A stretch of DNA of 64,000 bases. Origin: Agathobaculum butyriciproducens. GTDB taxonomy: Bacteria > Bacillota > Clostridia > Oscillospirales > Butyricicoccaceae. The stretch is taken from NCBI GenBank assembly GCA_003096535.1, contig QEKJ01000011.1, positions 1 through 64,000 on the forward strand, given 5' to 3'. Position 1 is the first letter of the stretch. The number at the start of each line of letters is the position of its first letter. The position numbers and the translations under genes were made by a program. Below are positions 31,588 through 41,057 of the stretch, one piece after another. The notes beneath the pieces are model-generated. The model made no database searches, was not told the DNA's origin, and saw nothing but the letters and a program-made list of their open reading frames with translations.

Positions 31588-31889
31588 TTGCGCATATCCT
31601 CCTTTCGTGGTAATAAAAGTTCCGTATGAATTTCATCAATAAGTGAAAGTAGTTTGTTTTCTGCTTCAGGCGTAAAACCCACTGTATTGCATAGCTCGCA
31701 CAATTTGTTGTAGAAATCAAAAAAGACATCAGGAAGAACCGTTCTCGGTTCATATCCCAATGCTCTTTGCACCAGATATTCGCTAATAGATAAATTGCAT
31801 TTTTCGGCAAGTTGTTTGATTTTGTCTTTATCTTTTTGATTTACCCGAATGTCAATTCGGGCAAATTTTTCTTTTGGGTTTCTATTCAT
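31548..31889 (-). CDS. MobC-like relaxosome accessory protein
   Basis: A 113-residue protein with a ribbon-helix-helix N-terminus (KFARIDIRVNQKDKDKIKQL then AEKCNLSISEYLVQRALGYE), typical of MobC proteins that bind oriT and assist the relaxase. The central FFDFYNKLCELCN helix is also family-like. It is first of the operon; AAGGAATG lies upstream of the start. Its last 40 bases overlap the relaxase gene. Confidence 0.85.
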   Translation of the reverse strand: MNRNPKEKFARIDIRVNQKDKDKIKQLAEKCNLSISEYLVQRALGYEPRTVLPDVFFDFYNKLCELCNTVGFTPEAENKLLSLIDEIHTELLLPRKEDMRKWQPPDSGLSKTG

Positions 31890-31942
31890 AGATATATCAT
31901 TCCTTTTAAAATGGGGTGTTAGGGGCGGGAGTCCCTAAGGAT

Positions 31943-31992
31943 TAAATCGGCTAAACAGCCGATTTTGAGTTGGAACTTGCCGTACAAGTTCC
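31943..31992. other. Candidate oriT region
   Basis: Two inverted repeats lie side by side about 50 bases upstream of mobC: AAATCGGCT-AAAC-AGCCGATTT (31944-31965) and GGAACTTG-CCGTA-CAAGTTCC (31972-31992). Paired hairpins directly upstream of mobC/relaxase genes are the usual layout of a transfer origin. The nick site is not identified. Confidence 0.5.
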
Positions 31993-32014
31993 CTGCTTGT
32001 TATGGTGTGAGACA

Positions 32015-32413
32015 TCAAGCTTTTTTCATAAATTCAGATAGCTCATAGTCTTTCAAATAATCATCACAATAACAATATTCGTAAACCTTGTATGGCAGGT
32101 TTTCAGGCTTGTGCCGACACTTTTGTATTGTGACTACATATACAGGTGAACCAATTGCTGGAATACTCATCCTGAATTTATCTAATTCATTAAAGCTCAA
32201 TGTTAACCATATATTCGGGAAGTCTGTGGATACAATGAGAATCTCACAGCTCTTTTTCGTGTGGTTGATAAACACATCACGAACCCATCCAACGGTTTCA
32301 CCGTCGAAAAATGGCTCAATAAATTGCGTTCCGTCGTAATATTCAATCGCATTGCAAATATTACCGCTTATATCAACTATTTTCTTCTTGTAATAGCTAT
32401 TAATCTGTTCCAT
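32015..32413 (-). CDS. Hypothetical protein of the mobile element
   Basis: 132 residues, MEQINSYYKKKIVDISGNIC then DGTQFIEPFFDGETVGWVRD and a Tyr/Cys-rich tail (YKVYEYCYCDDYLKDYE). There is no signal peptide or membrane segment and I recognise no family. GGAGA lies upstream of the start. Codon use is AT-rich like the rest of the element. It stands alone between the candidate oriT and the ParM remnant. Confidence 0.6.
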   Translation of the reverse strand: MEQINSYYKKKIVDISGNICNAIEYYDGTQFIEPFFDGETVGWVRDVFINHTKKSCEILIVSTDFPNIWLTLSFNELDKFRMSIPAIGSPVYVVTIQKCRHKPENLPYKVYEYCYCDDYLKDYELSEFMKKA

Positions 32414-32521
32414 AGAATTATCTCCTTTTTTGAATGAAAGTGTTTGTTAAATAAGGGACATCAAAGTGATGTCGCAGGATATTTCAGAGCACAAAAAAGC
32501 GGCACTACTCTGATGCCGTCA

Positions 32522-32593
32522 TTAATTAGCCGTTTTCATATTTCCATAGCCGTGGTCAATACCGATGATATATGTTTCTTTATATTTTTTCAT
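32522..32593 (-). pseudogene. N-terminal stub of a ParM/StbA-like actin
   Basis: MKKYKETYIIGIDHGYGNMK then TAN and a stop. GIDHGYGNxK is the phosphate-1 loop at the start of ParM-type segregation actins in Clostridial mobile elements. Only 23 codons remain and no continuation is found, so the body was deleted. The start overlaps the upstream small Cys protein. Confidence 0.65.
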
Positions 32594-32750
32594 TGTGATT
32601 GTCTTCCTTAATTTTAATGATTTTGGGATTGGTTTTTGCAAAAGCAGGACAGACATTGTCTGTTAACATTAAACAGCTGCTCTGTCCGCATTGCATACAT
32701 AAGGTGTTCTTAATTTTGATTTGTTGTGATTTTATCAGATTGTACTGCAC
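32580..32750 (-). CDS. Small cysteine-containing protein
   Basis: 56 residues from a GTG at 32750 with AGGAGG eight bases upstream: VQYNLIKSQQIKIKNTLCMQ then CGQSSCLMLTDNVCPAF. The four Cys (CxxC, then two more) suggest metal binding. It overlaps the start of the ParM stub by 14 bases, so the two were once coupled. Function unknown. Confidence 0.5.
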   Translation of the reverse strand: MQYNLIKSQQIKIKNTLCMQCGQSSCLMLTDNVCPAFAKTNPKIIKIKEDNHNEKI

Positions 32751-32819
32751 CAAAAAGACCTCCTTTCTGATTTTGCACATAAAAAGAACACCTACCGATT
32801 TATACATCAATAGGTGTTG

Positions 32820-33722
32820 TCAGATAATTTCCTTATTGCTGAATCCCAAATCTTCACCGCTGAACTTTTCGTAAGCCAAGCCAATCTTTCGGATTCTTTT
32901 GTGAATAGCACTGTGCGTTTTGAAGCCTAATTCTTCTGCGATTTTTTCGAGTGTCACATCATCCATTCGCATTGTGAGTATTTTCCTGTCTGTTTCGGAA
33001 AGAGTGTCTAAAAATTTGCTGACTGCAATCGGTTCTAATACGGTACTCTCAACATTAACACTGTCATCGGGAATATCCCACTCCATGCCGTTTGTGTTCT
33101 CTGCATACTTTTCTTTTAAATCATCAAGAGATTCAACGGATATTTTCGCACGAGTGTGATATCACTTGCGGTAAAAATCAATTTTTTGTCGGCTCTTTCG
33201 GTAATCAAAATCTTCAAAGCAGCGATATTCAGCCGCCACAGCAATGACCTCATTCATATTGTGTTTTGCCATTATTTTAGGAACGAGCCAAGTGAATGTT
33301 TCTGAGATTTCTTCTTCGGATATATATCCGAGGTCTTCGTCTACATTGGTACTTTTTAATATCTCCTGTGACTTAGGGATAATCCCTTCATCTTCCATTC
33401 CTTTAATCCAAATAGAAGCTGCGTGCGCATATCTCCAAGACGGCTCATATCCTGAATAAATCTCCCTTTTTGCGCCAAGCCCCATAAAAGGCCACACCAT
33501 AAAGGCGTAAGCATCAATTATTACAAGCTTAAATAAATCACTTTCTATTATTTCTATTGCACGACGATCTTGAAGCAATTTTCTTGGATTTCTTGAAATA
33601 CTGTTTATTTCTTCTCCGCACTTATCCAAAATGCTTTTGGGGATGAAATAGAACGCAGAAATATATTCTGCATTGCGAAACGGTGTAATCTCGCCGTTTT
33701 TTCTTTTTAATAATATTGGCAT
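32820..33722 (-). pseudogene. Sigma-70-region-4-like regulator interrupted by an in-frame TGA
   Basis: The frame opens at 33722 (MPILLKRKNGEITPFRNAEY), runs 186 codons to DFDYRKSRQKIDFYRK, meets a TGA at 33164-33162, and continues in the same frame: YHTRAKISVESLDDLKEKYA, ending in a helix-turn-helix (MRMDDVTLEKIAEELGFKTH). Related proteins have an aromatic residue, often Trp, just before (Y/N)HTR, so a TGG to TGA change is likely. A short downstream product from the ATG at 33086 would keep only the DNA-binding part. This would be a regulator of the element, now probably broken. Confidence 0.75.
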
Positions 33723-33876
33723 GTTTTTTTGCCTTCTTTCCAGAGAGTATGCTCTCTATTTATTAAACGACATAGAAATCCTGTTTTGTTCCTGAATTAT
33801 AAAAATATTATAGCAAATAAATTTGATTTTGATAAGCACCTTGATTTAATTGGCAATATAATATATAATATAAGTA

Positions 33877-33896
33877 TGTAAGCTAACTAACTTACA
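33877..33896 (+). promoter_or_regulatory. Operator-like palindrome before the restriction-system regulator
   Basis: TGTAAG-CTAACTAA-CTTACA, just upstream of the regulator's ribosome site and directly downstream of AT-rich promoter-like sequence (TATAAT strings at 33857-33870). It is probably the binding site of the XRE protein that follows. Confidence 0.5.
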
Positions 33897-33911
33897 ATGG
33901 AGGTGATAAAG

Positions 33912-34292
33912 GTGGATGATTTGAATTTGAAAATGGAAAATGCTGAATTTGGTCAATATTTGCGTTCTGTCAGACAAGCAAAAAAAATATCAATTCGTCA
34001 ACTTGCAAAAGCGGTGAGTAAAACACCTACATATATTAGTGATATTGAAAAGGGTAATAATAAACCTCCCGAAAGAGAGTTATTGGATAGAATAATTGCA
34101 GCATTGCATTTAGAAGAATTTCCGGATATAAGGAACAAGCTGTATGATTTAGCTGCAAAAGAAAGAAAAGATGTTCCAGCAGATATTAAAGAATATCTAA
34201 TGGAAAATGAATCAATATTAAAAATTATTAGAACGGCAAAAGAAAGCCCAAATGAAAAGCAAATATGGGCAAAAGTATCGCAGATTATTTAA
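33912..34292 (+). CDS. XRE family regulator of the type I restriction operon
   Basis: A roughly 126-residue protein. The Cro/CI helix-turn-helix occupies most of the first 65 residues (FGQYLRSVRQAKKISIRQLA and KAVSKTPTYISDIEKGNNKP). A helical tail follows. The GTG at 33912 is chosen because GGAGG lies exactly eight bases before it. The reading from 33897 would start inside that ribosome site. It is first gene of the hsdM-hsdS-FRG-hsdR transcript, 17 bases before hsdM, so it probably acts as a controller that delays or tunes restriction. Confidence 0.85.
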   Translation: MDDLNLKMENAEFGQYLRSVRQAKKISIRQLAKAVSKTPTYISDIEKGNNKPPERELLDRIIAALHLEEFPDIRNKLYDLAAKERKDVPADIKEYLMENESILKIIRTAKESPNEKQIWAKVSQII

Positions 34293-34309
34293 TTGTGGAG
34301 GAATAGAAA

Positions 34310-35866
34310 ATGGCTGAATTAAGAAAAGAAGATTTGTGGGTAATGGCGGATAAACTCCGTAATAATATGGATTCTGCAGAGTATAAGCACGTATGTCTTG
34401 GTCTTATATTCTTGAAATATATTTCTGATAGTTTTGAAAGAGCTTATCAAGAAATTTCTCAAGATGAATACGCCGATCCAGAAGATAGAGATGAATACCT
34501 TGCAAAAAACGTGTTTTGGGTGCCGCAGGAAGCACGTTGGGAAACAATTAAAAACAGTGCTAAAGATCCAACAATTGGTCAGGTTATCGATAATGCCATG
34601 TATGTGATTGAAAAGGAAAACTCCTCTCTTCGTGGTGTGCTTCCTAAAGATTTTGCAAGAGCATCTTTAGATAAACGTTCTTTGGGTGAATTGGTTGATC
34701 TATTATCTGAGCTTGAGATTGGAAACGATAAAAACAAAGACACTTTAGGCTCTGTATATGAATATTTTCTTGGAAAGTTTGCACGTGCTGAAGGAAAACT
34801 GGGTGGAGAGTTCTATACTCCACGCAGTGTAGTTGAATTGATTGTAGCTATGATTGAACCTCACGATGGACGAGTTTATGACCCTTGCTGTGGTTCAGGA
34901 GGTATGTTTGTACAGAGTGAACGTTTTGTAGAAGACAGAGAGGGACGAATTGACGGACAATTAGCTATTTATGGGCAGGAATCCAATTATAATACTTGGA
35001 AACTTTGTAAAATGAATCTTGCTATCCGTGGAATCGAAGCAAACCTTGGTCAGCAAAATGCGGATTCTTTCCATAACGATCAGCACAAGAGTTTAAAGGC
35101 AGATTATATTATGGCAAATCCTCCTTTTAATATTAGTGACTGGGGCGGCGAGCGTTTAATAGATGATCCAAGATGGAATAAATACGGTATTCCGCCTACG
35201 GGTAATGCCAACTATGCTTGGATTTTGCACATGCTGTATCACTTAGCGCCAAGCGGAACGGCAGGTTTTGTATTGGCGAATGGTTCGCTTTCATCTTCTA
35301 CAATCAGTGAATACAACATTCGTAAAAACTTGATTGAAGATGATAAAATCGATTGTATTGTTACTTTGCCGGGTGGACTGTTCTCAACAACATCAATTCC
35401 TGTTTGCCTGTGGTTTATGGCTCGCAATAAGCTGAAAAACGGACACCGTGATCGACATGGAGAAATTCTGTTTATTGATGCCAGAAATATGGAAACAGAA
35501 CCTTATGAGGACAGCCGTACGCAGAGACAGCTGACTGCAAAAACTATTGATGAAATCACCTCCGCATACCATTCTTTCCGCAATTATGAAAAGAAAGCAA
35601 CAAAGGTAGATGGTACAGAGATTGAATATGCTGATAAACAGGGATTTTGGAAGATAGCAACATTGGGAGAAATTCGTGAAAAAGATTATAATCTTACACC
35701 AGCGAGTTATGTGGGAATTGCTCCTGTAGAAGAAGATACGGAACCGTTTGATGATAAGATTAGTAGGCTTGTTCAGGAACTGGAATTAATCGTAAAAGAA
35801 TCACAATCTCTTGATCAAGTAATTTTTTCAAAGTTAAAAGAATTTGAGGATTGTGGAGGAAAATAA
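34310..35866 (+). CDS. hsdM: Type I restriction-modification methyltransferase subunit
   Basis: A 518-residue N6-adenine methyltransferase that protects host DNA as part of an M2S enzyme. The N-terminal HsdM helical domain begins ELRKEDLWVMADKLRNNMDS. The SAM motif is VYDPCCGSGGMFVQS (about residue 190) and the catalytic NPPF is in YIMANPPFNISDWGGE (about residue 269). The length is normal. AT-rich codon use, unlike the chromosome, marks it as transferred. hsdS begins two bases after the stop. Confidence 0.96.
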   Translation: MAELRKEDLWVMADKLRNNMDSAEYKHVCLGLIFLKYISDSFERAYQEISQDEYADPEDRDEYLAKNVFWVPQEARWETIKNSAKDPTIGQVIDNAMYVIEKENSSLRGVLPKDFARASLDKRSLGELVDLLSELEIGNDKNKDTLGSVYEYFLGKFARAEGKLGGEFYTPRSVVELIVAMIEPHDGRVYDPCCGSGGMFVQSERFVEDREGRIDGQLAIYGQESNYNTWKLCKMNLAIRGIEANLGQQNADSFHNDQHKSLKADYIMANPPFNISDWGGERLIDDPRWNKYGIPPTGNANYAWILHMLYHLAPSGTAGFVLANGSLSSSTISEYNIRKNLIEDDKIDCIVTLPGGLFSTTSIPVCLWFMARNKLKNGHRDRHGEILFIDARNMETEPYEDSRTQRQLTAKTIDEITSAYHSFRNYEKKATKVDGTEIEYADKQGFWKIATLGEIREKDYNLTPASYVGIAPVEEDTEPFDDKISRLVQELELIVKESQSLDQVIFSKLKEFEDCGGK

Positions 35867-35867
35867 C

Positions 35868-37064
35868 ATGAAAGAATATGTTGCATTGGATGAATTAATA
35901 GAATACGGTCGCAACATTGCTTATGGAATAGTTCAGCCAGGGAAACCAGTTGATCATGGAATTCCAATGATAAGAGTTAAGAATTTTGATCATGGTAGGA
36001 TTGAGTTAAGTAATATTATACAAGTATCCCCAGAGATAGAAGAAAAATATTCGAGAACACGACTGCAAGGGAATGAAATATTGCTTACACTTGTTGGCTC
36101 AGTTGGACAGACCGCTTTAGTGGATGAGAACATGAAAAATTATAATGTTGCACGAGCAGTAGCTGTGATCCCTATTAAGTCAGGGATAAACCGGAATTGG
36201 GTAAAATATTACTTGGATTCGAATGTATCTCAGCAATACTTTAAGGAAGAATTAAATACAACTGTACAAGCAACTCTAAACCTAAAATCAGTTAAGAAAA
36301 CACAAATTTGGATTCCAGATGACAAGTACATAGAGAAAGCTGTTGCGACTTTGTCAAGCATAGACAGAAAAATTTATATTAATAATCGTAGCAAAGGGGC
36401 TCTTGAAAATCTTATTTCCATTATTTACTATAAAACACTAGGAATGTATTCGTTTTCAAATGATAATAAAAAAGTTTTAGATAGCTGGTTTGAGTCAAAT
36501 GTTTTGGATAACATTACTGAGGTTAGAGAAAAAAACAAAGATGAAAAAAATTATCCAGTCCTTTCAGTTGTAAAAGAAGGAGAATTTAAAGCATCAGAAG
36601 ATGTTTTTACAAAACAAGTTTATAGTAAGAGTACAAAAAACTATAAAATTGTTCGCCGCAATCAAGTAGCATATAATCCGGCAAGGGCAAATATCGGTTC
36701 TATTGCCATGCTCAAGGAGTATGATGTGGGGCTTGTTAGCCCGATTTATACTGTTTTTGAGATAAAGGATACGATTACGCCTACTTTCTTCTATTACTAT
36801 ATGAAGCAGCCGATATTTCAGGAAATGATTAAACACCATGCCATTGGCACAACAAGGCAGAACTTCCCTTTCGAAGCGTTTAAAATGTTTCCTATGGTTG
36901 TACCACCGATGGAACTTCAATTGAAATTTGAAGAAATCGCAAAACCTATTGAGCAGAAAATTGCAAAGCTCAAAGAAGAAAACGAAGTGTTGTCAGAGAT
37001 TAGAGATACCCTACTCCCCAAATTGATGAGCGGAGAACTGCCAGTGGAAGTGGGTGAAAATTAA
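35868..37064 (+). CDS. hsdS: Type I restriction specificity subunit
   Basis: A 398-residue subunit with two target-recognition domains. The first runs from about 5-165 (GIPMIRVKNFDHGRIELSNI; GNEILLTLVGSVGQTALVDE) and the second from about 210-360 (YPVLSVVKEGEFKASEDVFT; NQVAYNPARANIGSIAMLKE). Each is followed by a coiled-coil spacer, the last being IAKLKEENEVLSEIRDTLLP then KLMSGELPV. The start at 35868 has GGAGG nine bases upstream. Its recognition sequence cannot be read from the protein. The stop overlaps the FRG gene start (TAATG). Confidence 0.95.
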   Translation: MKEYVALDELIEYGRNIAYGIVQPGKPVDHGIPMIRVKNFDHGRIELSNIIQVSPEIEEKYSRTRLQGNEILLTLVGSVGQTALVDENMKNYNVARAVAVIPIKSGINRNWVKYYLDSNVSQQYFKEELNTTVQATLNLKSVKKTQIWIPDDKYIEKAVATLSSIDRKIYINNRSKGALENLISIIYYKTLGMYSFSNDNKKVLDSWFESNVLDNITEVREKNKDEKNYPVLSVVKEGEFKASEDVFTKQVYSKSTKNYKIVRRNQVAYNPARANIGSIAMLKEYDVGLVSPIYTVFEIKDTITPTFFYYYMKQPIFQEMIKHHAIGTTRQNFPFEAFKMFPMVVPPMELQLKFEEIAKPIEQKIAKLKEENEVLSEIRDTLLPKLMSGELPVEVGEN

Positions 37065-37960
37065 TGGATGAACGTGAACGATACAAAGAATATCTACAAG
37101 ATGAGGTAGATGAACAATTTTTAATATATTCTGTTTCTCACTTACTGTCAAAGCTATCTGACTATAGTCGTATAATTTCTGAAAATGGAATACCTGGTAC
37201 ATTGCTGTTTCGTGGACAATCTGACATTGAATTCGGCATAGATGGAAGCATTTTTAGAAATGGACTATTAGCAAAAGAAACTACTATTGTTAATGAGCTG
37301 ATATTGCAAGAGCCACTGGAATTTGGAAATCATATGACTGATTTTGAACAGTTGGTCAAAATGCAACATTACGGCTTACCAACTCGATTGCTGGATATTA
37401 CAACCAATCCTTTAATCGCTCTCTATTTTGCTTGTTCTGAACATGAGGACAAAGACGGTGAACTGATTTTGTTTATCGAATCGCTACAGCGTCCTACACA
37501 AAAAGAAGTGAAATTGTTTTCTGCACTTGCAGAATATGATGGAAAAAGCGAAGGTAATTTTTTGGATTATTTTTCAAGAAAAGGACTCGAGGATGATATT
37601 TTATCGAGCTTTGAAGAGAAAGTGGAGCGACTGAAAACGCAGTTTCAAAATAAATATGTCCCGGTGGTAGCTCCTAAGAACAATGAACGTATAAGACGCC
37701 AAAATGGTGCGTTTTTAATATTAGGAATAGACATATCTGCTCCTGATTATTATCTAAAAAACAGTTTCAATTTAAAAGATAGTCTCAGTGAATATGTAGA
37801 TGAAGGGATTCCAAGATATTTACGTATCCCAGCAGAGCAGAAATCTTCGATACTTCATGAACTTGATATGATTGGAATAAATGAAGCATTTGTCTACCCG
37901 GAATTAGAGCATCAGACATCGTATATCAAAAAAAGACATTTTGTAAAGGCAGGTGAATAG
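37064..37960 (+). CDS. FRG-domain protein inside the type I restriction operon
   Basis: A 298-residue protein. The FRG domain, named after its Phe-Arg-Gly motif, shows LLFRGQSDIEFGIDGSIFRN and then QLVKMQHYGLPTRLLDITTN with PLIALYFACS. The domain is found in phage- and defence-associated proteins and its biochemistry is unproven. The C-terminal part is unassigned. Its start overlaps the hsdS stop by one base and its stop lies just before hsdR, so it is co-translated between the specificity and nuclease subunits and probably works with them or backs them up. Confidence 0.85.
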   Translation: MDERERYKEYLQDEVDEQFLIYSVSHLLSKLSDYSRIISENGIPGTLLFRGQSDIEFGIDGSIFRNGLLAKETTIVNELILQEPLEFGNHMTDFEQLVKMQHYGLPTRLLDITTNPLIALYFACSEHEDKDGELILFIESLQRPTQKEVKLFSALAEYDGKSEGNFLDYFSRKGLEDDILSSFEEKVERLKTQFQNKYVPVVAPKNNERIRRQNGAFLILGIDISAPDYYLKNSFNLKDSLSEYVDEGIPRYLRIPAEQKSSILHELDMIGINEAFVYPELEHQTSYIKKRHFVKAGE

Positions 37961-37961
37961 A

Positions 37962-40900
37962 ATGTCCAAATTTATAGAAAATGATCTTGAACAAGCCGTA
38001 TTGGAGTGGTTTCATGATTTAGGTTATCAAATTCAATATGGACCGGATATTTCACCGGGAGGAAGTTTTTCAGAAAGAGAAAGTTTTGGAGATGTTGTTC
38101 TATACGACAGGTTACATAGTGCATTAAAACGTATTAACAAACAATATTCCAATGATACGATTTCAGAACTGGTTAAAAAGATTACTCGTCAGCAGAGCTT
38201 GTCAATTGTCCGAAATAATGTTGCGTTTCAAAAATTATTAACCGATGGTATTGATGTAGAGGTTAAGCAGAATGACGGAAGCATAAAAACCGAAAAAGCT
38301 TATATTTTTGATGCCAAAGATATTGAAAATAATGAGTTCTTGGCAATCAATCAATACACTGTAATTGAAAACGGAAAAGAACGCAGACCTGATATTGTTG
38401 CGTTCTTAAATGGTATCCCTGTTGTTGTAATAGAACTGAAAAATGCGACAAACGAAGAAGTAGATATTGTTGATGGGTTTAATCAGCTTCAGACTTATAA
38501 AAGAGATATTCCTTCTTTGTTTTATTACAATGCCTTTATGATCACAAGTGATGGTATCAATGCAAAAGTTGGTACAATTACTTCTGATCTGGATCGCTTT
38601 ATGTTTTGGAGAACAATTGACGGAGAAAAAGAATCGGGACTTTCTTTTCCACAATTGCAAGTTATGCTGTATGGAATGATGAATAAAAAGAGATTTTTAG
38701 ACATTGTTTCAAAGTATAGCTTCTTTGTTCACGAGGAAGATAAGTCTTTCAAAATTTTGCCCGGTTATCATCAATTTTTTGCTGTAAATAAAGCATTGTA
38801 TACCACTCACTTGGCAGCTTCTGAAAATGGAAGCAGAAAAGCGGGTGTAATTTGGCATACACAGGGTAGCGGAAAAAGTTATTCTATGCTCATGTATACT
38901 CGTCAATTGGTTTTAGAACTGAATAACCCGACCATTGTTGTTATTACTGACAGAAATGACTTGGATGATCAGCTGTTTACTACTTTTTCAAAAAGTGCCG
39001 ATTATTTGCGTCAAACGCCCAAACAGGCAGACACAAGAAAAAAATTACGAGAACTATTGAGCGTTCAAGCTGGCGGCATTGTATTTACGACGATCCAAAA
39101 GTTTTCGCCAGATGAGAGTGACCAATCGATGGAAGCACTGACTACCAGACGAAATGTGGTTGTTATAGCAGATGAAGCACATCGCAGTCAGTACGGGTTA
39201 GAAGCAAAAGAAAAAGATGGAAAAGTTTCTTTTGGTTTTGCGAAACATATGCGAGACGCATTGCCGAATGCTTCTTTTATCGGATTTACTGGAACTCCTG
39301 TTGAGTTGAGCGATAAGAACACCCCTGCCCTGTTTGGTGACTATATTGATATTTACGATTTGACTCAAGCGGTTAAAGATAAAACTACTGTTCCGATTTA
39401 TTATGAAAGCAGAATTGCAAAGTTAGATCTTCCGCAGGAATTAAAGCCAAAGATTGATTATGAGTATGACAGCATTGTTGAGGGACAGGAAGAAACTTAC
39501 GCCGAAAGTCAAAAGCGTAAATGGGCAAGGTTAGAAGCCATTGTTGGAACAGATAGTCGTATTGATGTAGTAGTGAAGGATTTCATTGCTCATTACGACC
39601 TTAGACAACAAGCGATTAATGGTAAAGTTATGTTTGTGGCTATGTCCAGAAAGATTGCAGTAAAACTTTACTCAAAGATTATAGAATACCGCCCTGAATG
39701 GCATAGTGACGACATTGATAAAGGTACAATTAAGGTTATTATGACTTCTGCAGCATCTGATCCGCCTGAATTTCAGCCGCATTCAACTACTGCATCTCAG
39801 AAAAAGCTACTTGCAAAGAGAATAAAAGATGTTGAAGATGAATTAAAAATTGTTATTGTTTGCGATATGTGGTTGACGGGGTTTGATGTACCTTGCCTTC
39901 ACACAATGTATGTAGATAAACCAATGAGCGGTCATAACCTTATGCAAGCCATAGCACGAGTTAATCGTGTGTTTAAAGACAAGCCCGGCGGTTTGATTGT
40001 AGATTATATTGGTATTGCAGATAATTTAAGAAGTGCATTAGCACAATATACACCGTCTGACCGAAAGACAACGGGTATTGATCCACAAGTAGCAATCGAT
40101 CTCATGCTTGAGAAGTATGAGCAAATTCAAGGAATATTGCATGGATTGGATTACTCTTCTTATATAAGCGGCTCTGCAAGTGAACGAATGGCGTGTATTG
40201 TTTCTGGTGTTGATTTTGTTTTAGGTAAACCGGAAGATGAGAAAAAAGAATTTCTTAATTTGGTTGTAGAAATCGGCAAGGCATACGCATTATGCTCGAC
40301 CTCTGAACAAGCTCAAGCAATCAATGTAGAGATTAGTTATTTTAAAGCCATTAAATCAGGTATTATAAAAATACTACCAAAGGACAAACAGAAGAAAACG
40401 AAAGATCAAATAGAATATGAAATTGGTCAATTGGTTTCCAAATCAGTTATTTCTGAAGAAGTCGTTGACATATTTGCTTCAGTTGGATTGAATAAACCGG
40501 ATATTTCAATTTTATCTGATGAATTTCTTGAAGAAGTAAAAGGACTTCCACAAAAAAATTTAGCTCTGGAACTTTTACGACGTTTGCTTGATGGTAAGAT
40601 TAAGGCGATAGCTAAAAAGAATGTTGTACAAGCAAAGAAATTTTCTGAAATGCTTGAAGCCTCAGTAATTCAATACGAAAAACGTTCTTTAGAGACGGTA
40701 GAGGTTATAAAGGCTCTGGTTGATATGGCAAAAGATATGAATGAGCTTCATAAAAGAGGAGAAAAGCTGGGATTATCAGACGATGAACTGGCATTTTATG
40801 ATGCAATTTCGTCCAATGAATCTGCCAGAGATTTCTATGAAAATGATGTCCTAAAACAAATTGCTAAAGAACTAACAATCAACATTAAAAATAATATTAA

Positions 40901-41057
40901 AGTTGATTGGGATGTGCGAGAAAGTGTTAGGGCACAGATGAGAATTACTGTAAAAAGGTTGCTCAGAAAATATAAATATCCACCCGATAAACAGGCAACT
41001 GCGGTGGATTTGATAATAGAGCAAGCTGAAAAAATGTGTGAAAATGAAATTTATTAA
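37962..41057 (+). CDS. hsdR: Type I restriction endonuclease/translocase subunit
   Basis: A 1031-residue motor and nuclease. The N-terminal PD-(D/E)xK nuclease has RPDIVAFLNGIPVVVIELKN at about residues 142-161. Helicase motifs follow: Walker A HTQGSGKSYSM (about 298), DEAH in VVIADEAHRSQYG (about 403), FTGTPVE, and the motif V/VI stretches DMWLTGFDVPCLHTMYVDKP and QAIARVNRVF. The C-terminal helical region binds HsdM. All key residues are present, so the system looks functional. The start at 37962 follows AGGTGA; a strong terminator follows the stop. Confidence 0.96.
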   Translation: MSKFIENDLEQAVLEWFHDLGYQIQYGPDISPGGSFSERESFGDVVLYDRLHSALKRINKQYSNDTISELVKKITRQQSLSIVRNNVAFQKLLTDGIDVEVKQNDGSIKTEKAYIFDAKDIENNEFLAINQYTVIENGKERRPDIVAFLNGIPVVVIELKNATNEEVDIVDGFNQLQTYKRDIPSLFYYNAFMITSDGINAKVGTITSDLDRFMFWRTIDGEKESGLSFPQLQVMLYGMMNKKRFLDIVSKYSFFVHEEDKSFKILPGYHQFFAVNKALYTTHLAASENGSRKAGVIWHTQGSGKSYSMLMYTRQLVLELNNPTIVVITDRNDLDDQLFTTFSKSADYLRQTPKQADTRKKLRELLSVQAGGIVFTTIQKFSPDESDQSMEALTTRRNVVVIADEAHRSQYGLEAKEKDGKVSFGFAKHMRDALPNASFIGFTGTPVELSDKNTPALFGDYIDIYDLTQAVKDKTTVPIYYESRIAKLDLPQELKPKIDYEYDSIVEGQEETYAESQKRKWARLEAIVGTDSRIDVVVKDFIAHYDLRQQAINGKVMFVAMSRKIAVKLYSKIIEYRPEWHSDDIDKGTIKVIMTSAASDPPEFQPHSTTASQKKLLAKRIKDVEDELKIVIVCDMWLTGFDVPCLHTMYVDKPMSGHNLMQAIARVNRVFKDKPGGLIVDYIGIADNLRSALAQYTPSDRKTTGIDPQVAIDLMLEKYEQIQGILHGLDYSSYISGSASERMACIVSGVDFVLGKPEDEKKEFLNLVVEIGKAYALCSTSEQAQAINVEISYFKAIKSGIIKILPKDKQKKTKDQIEYEIGQLVSKSVISEEVVDIFASVGLNKPDISILSDEFLEEVKGLPQKNLALELLRRLLDGKIKAIAKKNVVQAKKFSEMLEASVIQYEKRSLETVEVIKALVDMAKDMNELHKRGEKLGLSDDELAFYDAISSNESARDFYENDVLKQIAKELTINIKNNIKVDWDVRESVRAQMRITVKRLLRKYKYPPDKQATAVDLIIEQAEKMCENEIY

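Noticed and set aside
33162..33164. TGA decoded as Trp or selenocysteine
   Set aside because: No other gene in the window needs TGA decoding, TGA ends many intact genes here, and no selenocysteine element is seen; a nonsense mutation is simpler.
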